DNA of 64,000 nt from Burkholderia sp. L27(2015). GTDB taxonomy: Bacteria > Pseudomonadota > Gammaproteobacteria > Burkholderiales > Burkholderiaceae. This document shows, piece after piece, positions 54,096-62,504 of the stretch (positions are counted from its first letter, which is position 1; each line of letters begins with the position of its first letter). Made by a program: the position numbers and the translations under genes. The notes below the pieces were generated by a model, which made no database searches, was not told the origin of the DNA, and saw nothing but the letters and a program-made list of their open reading frames with translations. The stretch lies in the NCBI RefSeq assembly GCF_009765705.1, contig NZ_LMUX01000016.1, forward strand, positions 370,837 through 434,836, written 5' to 3'.

Positions 54096-55403
54096 TTACT
54101 GGATCTCGCTTAGGCGTTTGCCGCGTGTTTCCGGCAGCGTCAGTGCGGCAACAATCAGAATGCCGTAGGCGCACGCTGCAAACAGGCCGATAGCGTAACC
54201 GAGCGACATGCTTTGCGAGACGTAGCCGATCAGGAACGGGAACGTGGCGCCGATGGCCCGGCCGAAGTTGTAGCAAAAGCCCTGGCCGGAACCGCGAATC
54301 CGGGTGGGGAACAGTTCGGTCAGAAACGCCCCCAGGCCGGCGAAAATCCCGGAAGCAAAAAAACCGAGCGGGAACCCGAGGATCAGCATCATCGTATTGG
54401 TCATCGGCATGCGGGTGTACACCAGCGCGATCGCCATCGAGGCCGCGGCGAACACAATGAAGTTCAGGCGGCGGCCGATCCGGTCGCTAAGAAACGCACC
54501 GCATAGATATCCGGCATAAGAACCCGCGATAATCACCGCCAGGTAACCGCCGGTTCCGATGACCGACAGATGCTGTTCGGTTTTCAGATAGGTTGGCAGC
54601 CAGGTGGTGATGGCGTAGTAACCACCTTGGGCGCCGGTGGCCAGGACAGCCGCGCGCAAGGTAATGGAAAGCATGCCCGGTGCGAAAATTTCCATGAACG
54701 AGGCCCGCTCGGATCCTCCCGCGGCCCGCTGCTTTTGCTTGAGGTGAACGTCGGGCTCCTTGACCAGGCGCCGGATCACGATCACAAACGGCGCCGGCAG
54801 GATGCCCAGCGCGAACAGGATGCGCCATGCGTAGTCGGGTGGCACGAACGAGTACACCAGCGTGAAAAGCACGGCCGATACGCCCCATCCGATCGCCCAG
54901 CCCGCTTGCACCATGCCGACTGCCTTGCCGCGATCGCGCGCGCGGATGACTTCACCGATCAGCACGGCACCCGCGGTCCATTCGCCGCCGAAGCCCAAAC
55001 CCATCAGGCCGCGTGCCACCAGCAACTGACTGAAGTTCTGCGCCACCGCGCAGGCCAGGGTGAAGACGGCGAACCACAGGATGGTGATCTGCAAAGTTTT
55101 GACTCGCCCGACTCGATCCGAGAGCACGCCGGCAAGCCAGCCACCCACGGCCGAGGCGAGCAGCGTGACGGTGCCGATCAGGCCGGCCTGACCTTTGCCG
55201 ATACCCCAGGTGGCGATCAATGTCGGGATCACGAAACTCAGGAACTGCGTGTCCATCGCATCCAACGCGTAACCGATCTTGCAGCTCCAGAACGCGCGCT
55301 TTTCGTTGGTCGAGATCTCCTTGTACCAGGAGAACATGCCGCCGCCATGCAGGGCATCAGACGGATCGAACAGTTCCGTCGAGGCATCCGCTTCGTGTTT
55401 CAT
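54096..55403 (-). CDS. MFS transporter (sugar/aromatic-acid:proton symporter type)
   Basis: A protein of about 435 residues with 12 hydrophobic segments. The loop between helices 2 and 3 carries LSDRVGRVKTLQIT (the MFS signature GxxxDRxGR). It is repeated in the second half as FLSDRIGRRLNFIV. YALDAMDTQFLSFVIPTL in the first helix, with its acidic residues, resembles aromatic-acid and YhjE-type transporters. I chose the ATG at 55403, which has GGAGA just upstream. The gene lies next to a DUF1445 putative hydro-lyase and behind a LysR-type regulator, a set often found together in Burkholderiales, which suggests that it imports the substrate of that enzyme. The substrate is unknown. Confidence 0.9.
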   Translation of the reverse strand: MKHEADASTELFDPSDALHGGGMFSWYKEISTNEKRAFWSCKIGYALDAMDTQFLSFVIPTLIATWGIGKGQAGLIGTVTLLASAVGGWLAGVLSDRVGRVKTLQITILWFAVFTLACAVAQNFSQLLVARGLMGLGFGGEWTAGAVLIGEVIRARDRGKAVGMVQAGWAIGWGVSAVLFTLVYSFVPPDYAWRILFALGILPAPFVIVIRRLVKEPDVHLKQKQRAAGGSERASFMEIFAPGMLSITLRAAVLATGAQGGYYAITTWLPTYLKTEQHLSVIGTGGYLAVIIAGSYAGYLCGAFLSDRIGRRLNFIVFAAASMAIALVYTRMPMTNTMMLILGFPLGFFASGIFAGLGAFLTELFPTRIRGSGQGFCYNFGRAIGATFPFLIGYVSQSMSLGYAIGLFAACAYGILIVAALTLPETRGKRLSEIQ

Positions 55404-55455
55404 AAGTTCTCCATAAGGTAGAGTGTGTACCGAGCGCAGTGACATTCAATGGCGT

Positions 55456-56226
55456 TCAGTACGCGGCCAGCGATGAGTTCAGGATGTCGGTCATCAACAT
55501 GTGACCGGGCTTGTGGGTGATGGCCAATGGCAACCGGGCGCGACGAATCGCGGTCTGGGGCGTGACGCCGCAGGCCCAGAAAACGGGGATTTCGTGCTCG
55601 CCTATGCGGACCGCGTCGCCGAAATCGGGGCGGCCCAGATCCTGTATGCCGAGTGCCTGCGGCGCGCCCAGATGGAGCGGCGCGCCATGCACGGCCGGGT
55701 AGCGGCTGGTGATTTGAACGGCGCGAATCGCGTCGCCGCCACTCATCGGACGCATCGAGACGACCAATTCGCCTGCGAAGGGCCCGGCTGGTTGATTAGC
55801 GATATCGGTCCGGTACATCGGTACGTTCACGCCCTGATCGATATGGCGTAACGGAATGTTCTCCTGGGCCAGCATGTGCTCGAACGAGAACGAGCAGCCG
55901 ATCGCGAACACGACCAGATCGTCGCGCCACAGCCCGTGCAGCGCGGTGGTTTCTTCGGTCAGTTCGCCGTCGCGGTAGACATAGTAGCCAGGCACGTCGG
56001 AGCGAATGTCCAGATCGGCTCCCAACGCCGGAATCTCCCACTGACCCGGATCGCCCACCGCCAGCAGCGGACAGGCACGTGGGTTGAGCATGCAGAACTT
56101 GAGAAAGTCGTCAGCGTGGCATTGCGGCAAAATCACGAGGTTGGCTTGGGCGTAGTCGCCGCAGTGTCCGGCAGTGGGGCCGGTAAAACGTCGGGAACGG
56201 ACTTGACGGCGAAAATTTTGCGGCAT
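55456..56226 (-). CDS. DUF1445 putative hydro-lyase (D-glutamate cyclase family)
   Basis: A 256-residue protein with the family's N-terminal signature, [20 protein letters not shown], and the later [17 protein letters not shown] and [13 protein letters not shown] segments, including conserved cysteine in [20 protein letters not shown] and [12 protein letters not shown] near the C terminus also match. Members are thought to act on amino-acid-like cyclic or hydroxy compounds; in animals one is a D-glutamate cyclase. It is 52 bp upstream of the MFS gene on the same strand, so the two likely form an operon. The divergent LysR gene is the likely regulator. Confidence 0.9.
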   Translation of the reverse strand: MPQNFRRQVRSRRFTGPTAGHCGDYAQANLVILPQCHADDFLKFCMLNPRACPLLAVGDPGQWEIPALGADLDIRSDVPGYYVYRDGELTEETTALHGLWRDDLVVFAIGCSFSFEHMLAQENIPLRHIDQGVNVPMYRTDIANQPAGPFAGELVVSMRPMSGGDAIRAVQITSRYPAVHGAPLHLGAPQALGIQDLGRPDFGDAVRIGEHEIPVFWACGVTPQTAIRRARLPLAITHKPGHMLMTDILNSSLAAY

Positions 56227-56479
56227 GCTGTCTCTCTCTTTTCACAAATGAACGGTATTGCGAAGTAGATTAGGATCGACAATAAGGACGCGCCAGCTAC
56301 TAATTATTGCCATCGACGTTAAGCATTCGTTGACAGTTTTCTCAGGGTTTCCACTCGTGAGGCGTTGCACACGCTTTTTTTTTGACTTGAATAATTTGGG
56401 TGCAAGTCCGATAACGTGGGGGTGAATAGATCCATGACCCATCGACACATGACCCGACTCGGATAGCCATGCGCGACTT

Positions 56480-57409
56480 ATGAATACTCGCTTCCTCGAA
56501 ACCTTTGTCACGCTCGCGCAACTACGTAATTTCCGTGCGACGGCGCGCGCCTTGCACGCCACGCCGGCCGCCATTTCGCAGCGCATCAAGGCGCTGGAAG
56601 ATGAACTGAAAACAGAATTGATCGACCGCAGCGCCGGCAGTTTTTTGCTGACCCCCAAGGGCGACTTGCTGTTGCCCTACGCACGCAGCGTGACTGAGGC
56701 GGCCCGCGCGCTGCAGGAAGCGGCGCGCCAGGAGACGGTGGTATGTGGCCGCCTGCGCTTGGGCGTGATCGAGACGGTCGTCCATAGCTGGCTGGCCGAA
56801 TACATCCAGCGCTTGAATACCGATTACCCGGAGCTGGAGGTCGACCTGACCGTCGACGTCAGCAGCGTCCTGCAAAAACGCCTGCTCGCACAGGAGCTCG
56901 ACCTGATCATCCGCGTCGAGGGCATTGCCGACCCGACCATCGTATCGAGCGCGCTGGCAAATTATCAGGTGCGCTGGATTGTGCGGCGTGGCTTGCTGTC
57001 GCCGCGCAAAAGCGGTTTAGCCAGCCGTGTGCTGCAGCGGCCTATTCTGACTTTCGGCCGCGGCACGGCGCCGCAGGTCGCGTTGGATCATATCGTCGCG
57101 AGCCTTGCCAGCCAGATCGGCCTGCCGCTCGCACAGACTCGCATCACGTGTTCGCCGTCGGTGGCCGCCATCATCCAACTTGTCAAAGATGGGTATGGCG
57201 TAGCTGCGATTCCTAGTTTGTTCGTGGCGCCCTACCTACAAAGCGGGGAGTTTATCGAACTGCCCTTGCAGCCACTGCCACCTTCGATCGTTGTGTCGAT
57301 GTGCCATCCCACCGACCCCAAGGCGATGGTGCGCGCGGCCGCCATAGCAGCGCGGCGCGCATGCAGCGATTATTGTGCGCCCTTGAATTCGTTGGTGGAA
57401 GCGCTGTGA
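56480..57409 (+). CDS. LysR-family transcriptional regulator
   Basis: A 309-residue protein. The N-terminal winged HTH is FLETFVTLAQLRNFRATARA, then HATPAAISQRIKALEDELKT, the conserved LysR helix-turn-helix with the long linker helix. The substrate-binding domain begins at CGRLRLGVIETVVHSWL and continues over two alpha/beta lobes. It is divergent from the DUF1445-MFS pair across 250 bp and most likely activates it in response to the substrate or an intermediate. I saw no obvious T-N11-A site with dyad symmetry, though I could not scan systematically. Start: ATG at 56480, with weak upstream purines. Confidence 0.92.
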   Translation: MNTRFLETFVTLAQLRNFRATARALHATPAAISQRIKALEDELKTELIDRSAGSFLLTPKGDLLLPYARSVTEAARALQEAARQETVVCGRLRLGVIETVVHSWLAEYIQRLNTDYPELEVDLTVDVSSVLQKRLLAQELDLIIRVEGIADPTIVSSALANYQVRWIVRRGLLSPRKSGLASRVLQRPILTFGRGTAPQVALDHIVASLASQIGLPLAQTRITCSPSVAAIIQLVKDGYGVAAIPSLFVAPYLQSGEFIELPLQPLPPSIVVSMCHPTDPKAMVRAAAIAARRACSDYCAPLNSLVEAL

Positions 57410-57518
57410 AGCCGGGAGAAGCGCTCTGATGAGCTTTGAAACCGGCTAGGCTGCACAGGCCTTGCGCATCGCGTAGACTGCATCGGATTCTGATTCATAC
57501 CGCAACGCGTTCCTGATC

Positions 57519-57959
57519 ATGTACAAAAAAGATACCGCAATTGAAATCCAATTTGCGCCGCAACGTCTCAACGATGCCGGCGGCGATCCTTACTGGATCG
57601 ATCTCTCGACGGGCGAGGCGCTACGCTTGCTGCGACAACTGCAAGCCCATTTCGCGAAGGCTGGCGTGGTACGTCAATCGACGGGCGTATTTTCACTGGA
57701 CGCACCCTGTGACGATGCGATGGATGTCGATGGCGCCGAGAAGAACGCCGACGTATCGACGCCGGCCGTTGTCGTGCAGGCAAAGGACGATGGTTTCAAG
57801 CAGTGGGTGTGCGTAATCTGCGGTTTTCTTTATGACGAGGCCGCGGGTTCACCCAGAGAGGGCATTGCCGCGGGTACCCGTTGGGAAGAGGTTCCCGACA
57901 ATTGGCGTTGTCCGCTTTGCGATGTCGGCAAGGAGGATTTCGCGATGGTCGAGTTTTGA
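57519..57959 (+). CDS. Protein with C-terminal rubredoxin domain
   Basis: A 146-residue protein. The first 75 residues are an uncharacterised domain (KDTAIEIQFAPQRLNDAGGD, YWIDLSTGEALRLLRQLQAH). The last 50 residues are a rubredoxin domain with two CxxC iron-binding pairs: WVCVICGFLYDEAAGSPREG and DNWRCPLCDVGKEDF. It should bind one iron atom as an Fe(S-Cys)4 site and carry single electrons. The N-terminal extension may dock it to a partner oxidase or hydroxylase. None is adjacent: the downstream acyl-CoA synthetase is convergent. Start: ATG at 57519. Confidence 0.88.
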   Translation: MYKKDTAIEIQFAPQRLNDAGGDPYWIDLSTGEALRLLRQLQAHFAKAGVVRQSTGVFSLDAPCDDAMDVDGAEKNADVSTPAVVVQAKDDGFKQWVCVICGFLYDEAAGSPREGIAAGTRWEEVPDNWRCPLCDVGKEDFAMVEF

Positions 57960-57983
57960 GTGCCTCGCATTTAGCGCTCTCAT

Positions 57984-59696
57984 TTAGCCCGCGCATTTAG
58001 CCCTTTCACGTAGCTCCCGGCGAATGATCTTGCCGGTCGCCGTGGTCGGAAGGCTGTCGACGAATTCGATGGCACGCGGGTACTCATGCGCAGCCACGCG
58101 CGTGCTGACAAAGCGTTGCAACTCGCTGACCAGTTCGCTCGACGGCACCGCCTGCGGTTTGAGCACGATAAACGCTTTGACGATTTCAGTGCGTTGCGCG
58201 TCGGGCACGCCGACCACTGCCACCATCGCGACGGCCGGGTGCTTGAGCAGACAATCTTCGATAGGCCCTGGGCCGATGCGATAGCCGGCGCTGGTAATGA
58301 CATCGTCGTTGCGGCCGACAAAACGGATCGCGCCTTCGGCGTCTTGCGTACCGAGGTCGCCCGTGAGCAGAAACGGACCGGCGAATTTCTCGCGCGTCGC
58401 GGCCTCATTTTCCCAATAGCCTAGAAACATCACGGGATCTGGCGCTTCGATCGCGATATTGCCGATGCAGTCCGGGCCGAGTAATTGGCCGTTGTCGTCG
58501 ACGATCGCCACGCGATGCCCCGGCGCTGCACGCCCGATACTGCCCGGCTGCGTGGGAAATAGCGCGCCGCACGACGACACCACCATATTGCATTCGGTCT
58601 GGCCGTAGAACTCGTTGATGGTGACGCCGAGCATGTCACGGCCCCACTGCAGCAACTCTTGTCCCAATGACTCGCCCCCACTGGCAATCGTGCGCACATT
58701 CAAGCCCGGCGGACGCGTGTCGCCGCTGGCTGCGCGCAACATCTTGAGTGCGGTCGGGGGCAGGAACATGTTGCGCACCTGATGGCGCGCGATCAGCTCG
58801 AAGACGGCGGCTGCGTTGAATTTTTCGAAGCGGCGCGCCAGCACCGGGATGCCGTGATGCAGCGACGGCAGCAGCACGTCGAGCAATCCGCCGATCCAGG
58901 CCCAATCGGCGGGTGTCCAGATCAGATCGCCGCTTTGCGGGAAAAAATCGTGTGAGAGTTCAACGCCAGGCAGGTGCCCAAGCAACACGCGGTGCGCATG
59001 CAGGGCGCCCTTCGGTTTGCCTGTGGTGCCCGAGGTGTAGATGATCACGGCAGGGTCGTCCGCCCGTGTGCGTACGGGTTCATAGTCTTTGGAGTGTCCG
59101 GCTAACGCGGGCCAGAATGGCAGCACGTCGGCCCATGTTTCGGCCCAGGTCTTCAAACTCGTGCTTGAACTTGCGGCCGAACTGGCAGATGAACTCGATG
59201 CGTCGGCATCGACGCCGACCGGTGGCGTATCGACACAGTAGACCGTGGTCAGATCAGGCAGGCTGGCGCGAATCTCGGCGAGTTTGGCAATGCCGGCTGC
59301 GTCCGTGATCAACACGCGCGTGCGGCTGTTTTGCAAACGGAACTGCAGCGCTTCGACGCCGAACAGCGTGAATAGCGGCACGGCAATCGCTCCCGCCTTG
59401 TAAGCGGCGATATGGCAAATTGCCGTTTCGGGCGACTGCGGCAAAAAAATGCCGACGCGCTCGCCGGCTTGCAGGCCGGCCGCGGTCCAGCATTGTGCCG
59501 CCTGGTTCGAATAAGCCTTCAGGTCGTCGAAACTATAGCGCGTGGATACACCGTCCGCCGTTTCGTAAATCAGCGCCAACCGGCCGCTGCCATCGGCCCA
59601 TTTGTCGCATACGTCATGGCCGATGTTGAAGTACTCGGGGATGTCCCACACGAACCCATCCACGGTAGCGCGATAGCTCCCTAGATTGCTGGTCAC
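57984..59696 (-). CDS. AMP-forming acyl-CoA synthetase
   Basis: A 570-residue ANL-superfamily enzyme that activates a carboxylic acid to its CoA thioester through an acyl-adenylate. The P-loop-like motif is VIIYTSGTTGKPKG (near residue 220). The second motif is NEFYGQTECNMVV (near 365), then LLTGDLGTQDAEG and GRNDDVITSAGYRIGPGPIE. The catalytic lysine is in TATGKIIRRELRE near the C terminus. YFNIGHDVCDKWADGS near the N terminus is typical of acetate/propionate or medium-chain acyl-CoA synthetases of the AcsA-like type. A Ser-rich insertion (SSSSASSAASSSTSLKTW) near residue 170 is unusual. It is convergent with the rubredoxin gene. Confidence 0.92.
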   Translation of the reverse strand: MTSNLGSYRATVDGFVWDIPEYFNIGHDVCDKWADGSGRLALIYETADGVSTRYSFDDLKAYSNQAAQCWTAAGLQAGERVGIFLPQSPETAICHIAAYKAGAIAVPLFTLFGVEALQFRLQNSRTRVLITDAAGIAKLAEIRASLPDLTTVYCVDTPPVGVDADASSSSASSAASSSTSLKTWAETWADVLPFWPALAGHSKDYEPVRTRADDPAVIIYTSGTTGKPKGALHAHRVLLGHLPGVELSHDFFPQSGDLIWTPADWAWIGGLLDVLLPSLHHGIPVLARRFEKFNAAAVFELIARHQVRNMFLPPTALKMLRAASGDTRPPGLNVRTIASGGESLGQELLQWGRDMLGVTINEFYGQTECNMVVSSCGALFPTQPGSIGRAAPGHRVAIVDDNGQLLGPDCIGNIAIEAPDPVMFLGYWENEAATREKFAGPFLLTGDLGTQDAEGAIRFVGRNDDVITSAGYRIGPGPIEDCLLKHPAVAMVAVVGVPDAQRTEIVKAFIVLKPQAVPSSELVSELQRFVSTRVAAHEYPRAIEFVDSLPTTATGKIIRRELRERAKCAG

Positions 59697-59762
59697 TGCT
59701 GTCTCCTGATCGTTCTTTTAAGGGTTCAGCCAGAAAAGGTAACACGCCGCGGGCTTGGATTG

Positions 59763-60260
59763 CTATCCAAACGAGCTTGACGTTACGGCACCTGCGAGCG
59801 ACATATCTGCGGCATTGAAGCTTGCGCCGGGGCCAGCACCAGCAATAGCGCCGGCGATAGCACCAGCGCCGGCACCCGCGATGGCACCGGCAAGAGCCGC
59901 GGCACGTACGCGTGCTTGCGCATCAGCACCCAGGCGCGAGCGCGCGTCGTTGCCAACGCCGTAGACGTCGAGGGCGAACCAGGTGATCAGCGGTATTTGC
60001 CGCGGCGAACTGATATGCACCGGCTCGTCGCCATCGGGATAGCCGGAGTCGGCCAGCCGCAAAAACAGGTCAAGCAGCTTGGCGTCGTGGCGGGCGGCCA
60101 GGCCGAGATCGGCGAGCGCCTCATTTTCGATTTCATGCAGCAGCCGCCACGTGAGCGGCAGGCCGCGCGTTTTGTAGCGTCCCGCGATCGCGTGCACGAC
60201 GCGCCGAATATCGAGTGCTGCCCGTTCAAAAGCCAATTCAAGGTAGACCGTGTCGTCCAT
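59763..60260 (-). CDS. Hypothetical protein behind a LexA-type box (165 aa)
   Basis: The start at ATG 60260 (MDDTVYLELAFERAAL) has AGAGG about nine bases upstream, which decides against two upstream in-frame ATGs. The first 120 residues look like a compact, mostly helical domain (AIAGRYKTRGLPLTWRLLHE, ENEALADLGLAARHDAKLLD, PLITWFALDVYGVGN). The last 45 residues are Ala/Gly/Ile low complexity (GAIAGAGAGAIAGAIAGAG), which may be a membrane-seeking or disordered tail. No known domain is recognised. The sequence CTGTATATCCATACAG at 60291-60306, 31-46 bp upstream, suggests SOS control. The function is unknown. Confidence 0.68.
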   Translation of the reverse strand: MDDTVYLELAFERAALDIRRVVHAIAGRYKTRGLPLTWRLLHEIENEALADLGLAARHDAKLLDLFLRLADSGYPDGDEPVHISSPRQIPLITWFALDVYGVGNDARSRLGADAQARVRAAALAGAIAGAGAGAIAGAIAGAGPGASFNAADMSLAGAVTSSSFG

Positions 60261-60290
60261 GATGCACATCCTCTTGCGTGGTACAGAGTA

Positions 60291-60306
60291 CTGTATATCC
60301 ATACAG
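60291..60306. promoter_or_regulatory. LexA-type SOS box
   Basis: CTGTATATCCATACAG has the CTG-N10-CAG dyad and the TATA-rich centre of the LexA consensus, as the perfect CTGT-N8-ACAG. It lies in the promoter region of the hypothetical gene at 59763-60260, where LexA would block transcription. Confidence 0.65.
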
Positions 60307-60372
60307 TGCATCGTGCAAGTGATGTTACGTCGGCTGCGTGGCAGGTTCGGCAGGTTCGGCGCGACTAGGGGG

Positions 60373-60768
60373 TCACAACGCCTCGGGATGCCGATGCTCG
60401 TAGAGCTTGAGCACTTCGATGTCGATCAGCTTCAGTACCTTGAGATTGGTGCTCTCCAGCACGACCGGCGGCGCCACGTCGTGCTCCAGGGCTTCCTGCC
60501 AGCGGGTGGCGCACAGGCACCACTGATCGCCGGCCTGCAAGCCCGGGAAATGCCACTCGGGACGCGGCGAGAGCAGGTCGTTGCCGCGCGCCAGACTGAA
60601 CTTCAGAAAGGCGTCGGTCATGACCGCGCACACCACGTGGGTGCCGGGATCGTCTTCCCCGGTTTTGCAGCAGCCGTCGCGAATGAAGCCGGTCAGCGGG
60701 TCGAATGAACACGGAACCAACGGTTCGCCATAAACGTTTTTTGAAATTTCAGCGGGACGGGACTTCAT
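60373..60768 (-). CDS. DUF2237 family protein
   Basis: A 131-residue protein with the family pattern: NVYGEPLVPCSFDPLTGFIR, DGCCKTGEDDPGTHVVCAVM and GLQAGDQWCLCATRWQEAL. Several conserved cysteines (in CCKTG, VVCAVM and WCLCATRW) might bind a metal or be redox-active. The family is widespread in proteobacteria and its function is unknown. I chose the ATG at 60768, where family members begin. An upstream in-frame ATG at 60903 would add 45 non-conserved residues. It is divergent from the FMN-dependent dehydrogenase. Confidence 0.88.
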   Translation of the reverse strand: MKSRPAEISKNVYGEPLVPCSFDPLTGFIRDGCCKTGEDDPGTHVVCAVMTDAFLKFSLARGNDLLSPRPEWHFPGLQAGDQWCLCATRWQEALEHDVAPPVVLESTNLKVLKLIDIEVLKLYEHRHPEAL

Positions 60769-60950
60769 CGTGCTTGCGCTGCTCCGAAAGTTGCGGTGGG
60801 TTTTGGCGATCGTTGCGACGCGGGGAGTCATCATACTTCGCGCCAAAAACCCGCGCCATCCCAATTGCTCCGTACGTGTAGTCCCGACGGAATATGACAT
60901 CATGCAGATCTTTTATTGCACCGCCTAGCGGCCCAGAGGGGAGCGACGTT

Positions 60951-62123
60951 TTGGAGCGACAATTTTATCGAGGCCGCGACTTGGCCCAAGTACAAACCAT
61001 CGCCGAACTCAGGGCGCTGGCACAACGCAAGTTGCCGGCGTTCACCTGGGAATACCTGGAGTCGGGAGTCGAAGATGAACACACGCTGCAACGCAATCGC
61101 GATGTGTTTCGCGACTACGCGTTTGTGCCCAACACGCTGGTCGATACCGGCGCGCGGCAGATGCGGATTTCTTTATTCGGCCAGTCGCTGCCTACACCGC
61201 TGATCGTCGCGCCAACGGGATTCAATGGCCTGATCGTGCCAGGCGCCGATCTGGCGCTCGCACGCGCGGCCGCGACGCAGAGCATGCCATTCACCCTGAG
61301 CAGCTTCTCGAACCAGACACTCGAAAGCGTTGCGCAGGGCGTCGACGGCGCGCTCTGGATGCAACTGTATGTGCTCGACAATCCCGCCATTACCGATGAG
61401 CTCGTCAGTCGCGCGCAGACAGCCGGCTATCGGGCGCTGGTGGTGACCACCGACGCCAACGTGGCCAGCGCGCGCGAATGGCAAAGGCGCTGTTATCGCG
61501 CGCCCGGTCGGCTCGCGCCGCGCCATGCGTTGGATGCGGCGCTGCATGTGCGGTGGTTATGGCGTTTCATGCGGCACCGTATGCCGCGCTTCGAAAATCT
61601 CAGCAACTTTTTCCCCGCCGAACAGCTCAGCGCGACGCGCGGTGCACCCGCCATCACCGGCCAACTCAAGCCGAAAGTGACGTGGTCCGATATCGAGCGC
61701 TTGCGACGGCGGTGGCATGGCCCGTTGTTGGTCAAGGGCGTACTTTCGGTGGCGGATGCGCGACGCGCGCAGGCCGCGGGTGCCGATGCGATCGTGTTGA
61801 GCAATCACGGTGGCCGCCAGCTCGATGATGCGATTGCGCCGCTCGAAGTGCTGGCGCAGGTCAAAGAGGCGCTACCCGATTGGCCGGTGCTGATCGACAG
61901 TGGTTTTCGGCGCGGCAACGATGTGCTCAAGGCGTTGGCGTTGGGCGCCACGGCCGTGATGGTCGGGCGTGCGCCGCTGTATGGGCTGGCGGCAGCGGGT
62001 GAGCGGGGGGCGGTACACGCGCTGCGCATCCTGAGTACGGAGATCGATCGGTCGCTAGGGCTGCTGGGTTGCAACTCGCTGGCCGAAGCAGCGGCTTGCT
62101 TGGTGTCGCGGCCGACGCGGTAA
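60951..62123 (+). CDS. FMN-dependent alpha-hydroxy-acid dehydrogenase/oxidase
   Basis: A protein of about 390 residues of the LldD/MdlB/glycolate-oxidase family. LRALAQRKLPAFTWEYLESG and EDEHTLQRNRDVFRDYAFVP are the N-terminal signature. APTGFNGLIVPGADLALARA is the FMN-binding start. LSNHGGRQLDDAIAPLEVL holds the active-site histidine near residue 286, and LIDSGFRRGNDVLKALALGA the phosphate-binding loop. It oxidises an (S)-2-hydroxy acid such as lactate or mandelate, passing electrons to the respiratory chain or oxygen. Start: TTG at 60951, preceded by GGGGAG, is preferred; an in-frame ATG at 60894 is possible. The substrate cannot be decided from sequence. Confidence 0.9.
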   Translation: MERQFYRGRDLAQVQTIAELRALAQRKLPAFTWEYLESGVEDEHTLQRNRDVFRDYAFVPNTLVDTGARQMRISLFGQSLPTPLIVAPTGFNGLIVPGADLALARAAATQSMPFTLSSFSNQTLESVAQGVDGALWMQLYVLDNPAITDELVSRAQTAGYRALVVTTDANVASAREWQRRCYRAPGRLAPRHALDAALHVRWLWRFMRHRMPRFENLSNFFPAEQLSATRGAPAITGQLKPKVTWSDIERLRRRWHGPLLVKGVLSVADARRAQAAGADAIVLSNHGGRQLDDAIAPLEVLAQVKEALPDWPVLIDSGFRRGNDVLKALALGATAVMVGRAPLYGLAAAGERGAVHALRILSTEIDRSLGLLGCNSLAEAAACLVSRPTR

Positions 62124-62162
62124 AATAGCCGGCTCGAACGATGTGCCAGCCAGGAGAATTTT

Positions 62163-62483
62163 TTGCACGAACCTAGTCCTTTGTATGCGCAGTTGCTCGG
62201 CGAAACCGCGCGGATTGCCTGGAGCGAGCTGGAGCCGTTTTTTGCGCGCGGCAAGCTGCTGCGGGTGGTCGGTGAGCTTGATTTGGTGTCGGTGGCCGAG
62301 GCGGTGGCGAACGACGAATCGCAGCAGGTGGCGAGTTGGATCGCCGGTGGCTTGGTCGAACTGCTGCGCGTGGAAACGGCGGCCGATTATGTGGCGCGCG
62401 ACCCGGAGCTGTGGGCCGTGGTGGTGGCGCCTTGGGTGTTGGTGCAGGAGCGTCACACGGCGCCCGGCACAGCGGGTGGCTGA
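62163..62483 (+). CDS. DUF2288 family protein
   Basis: A 106-residue protein starting with TTG at 62163, which has AGGAG upstream. It matches DUF2288: LLGETARIAWSELEPFFARG, VGELDLVSVAEAVANDESQQ and WAVVVAPWVLVQE. The family is small, soluble and of unknown function. It lies 39 bp after the hydroxy-acid dehydrogenase on the same strand and may be cotranscribed. Some members are found near redox enzymes, which fits, but no role can be given. Confidence 0.87.
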   Translation: MHEPSPLYAQLLGETARIAWSELEPFFARGKLLRVVGELDLVSVAEAVANDESQQVASWIAGGLVELLRVETAADYVARDPELWAVVVAPWVLVQERHTAPGTAGG

Positions 62484-62504
62484 AATAGGAAGCCGAGGTC
62501 TTGC

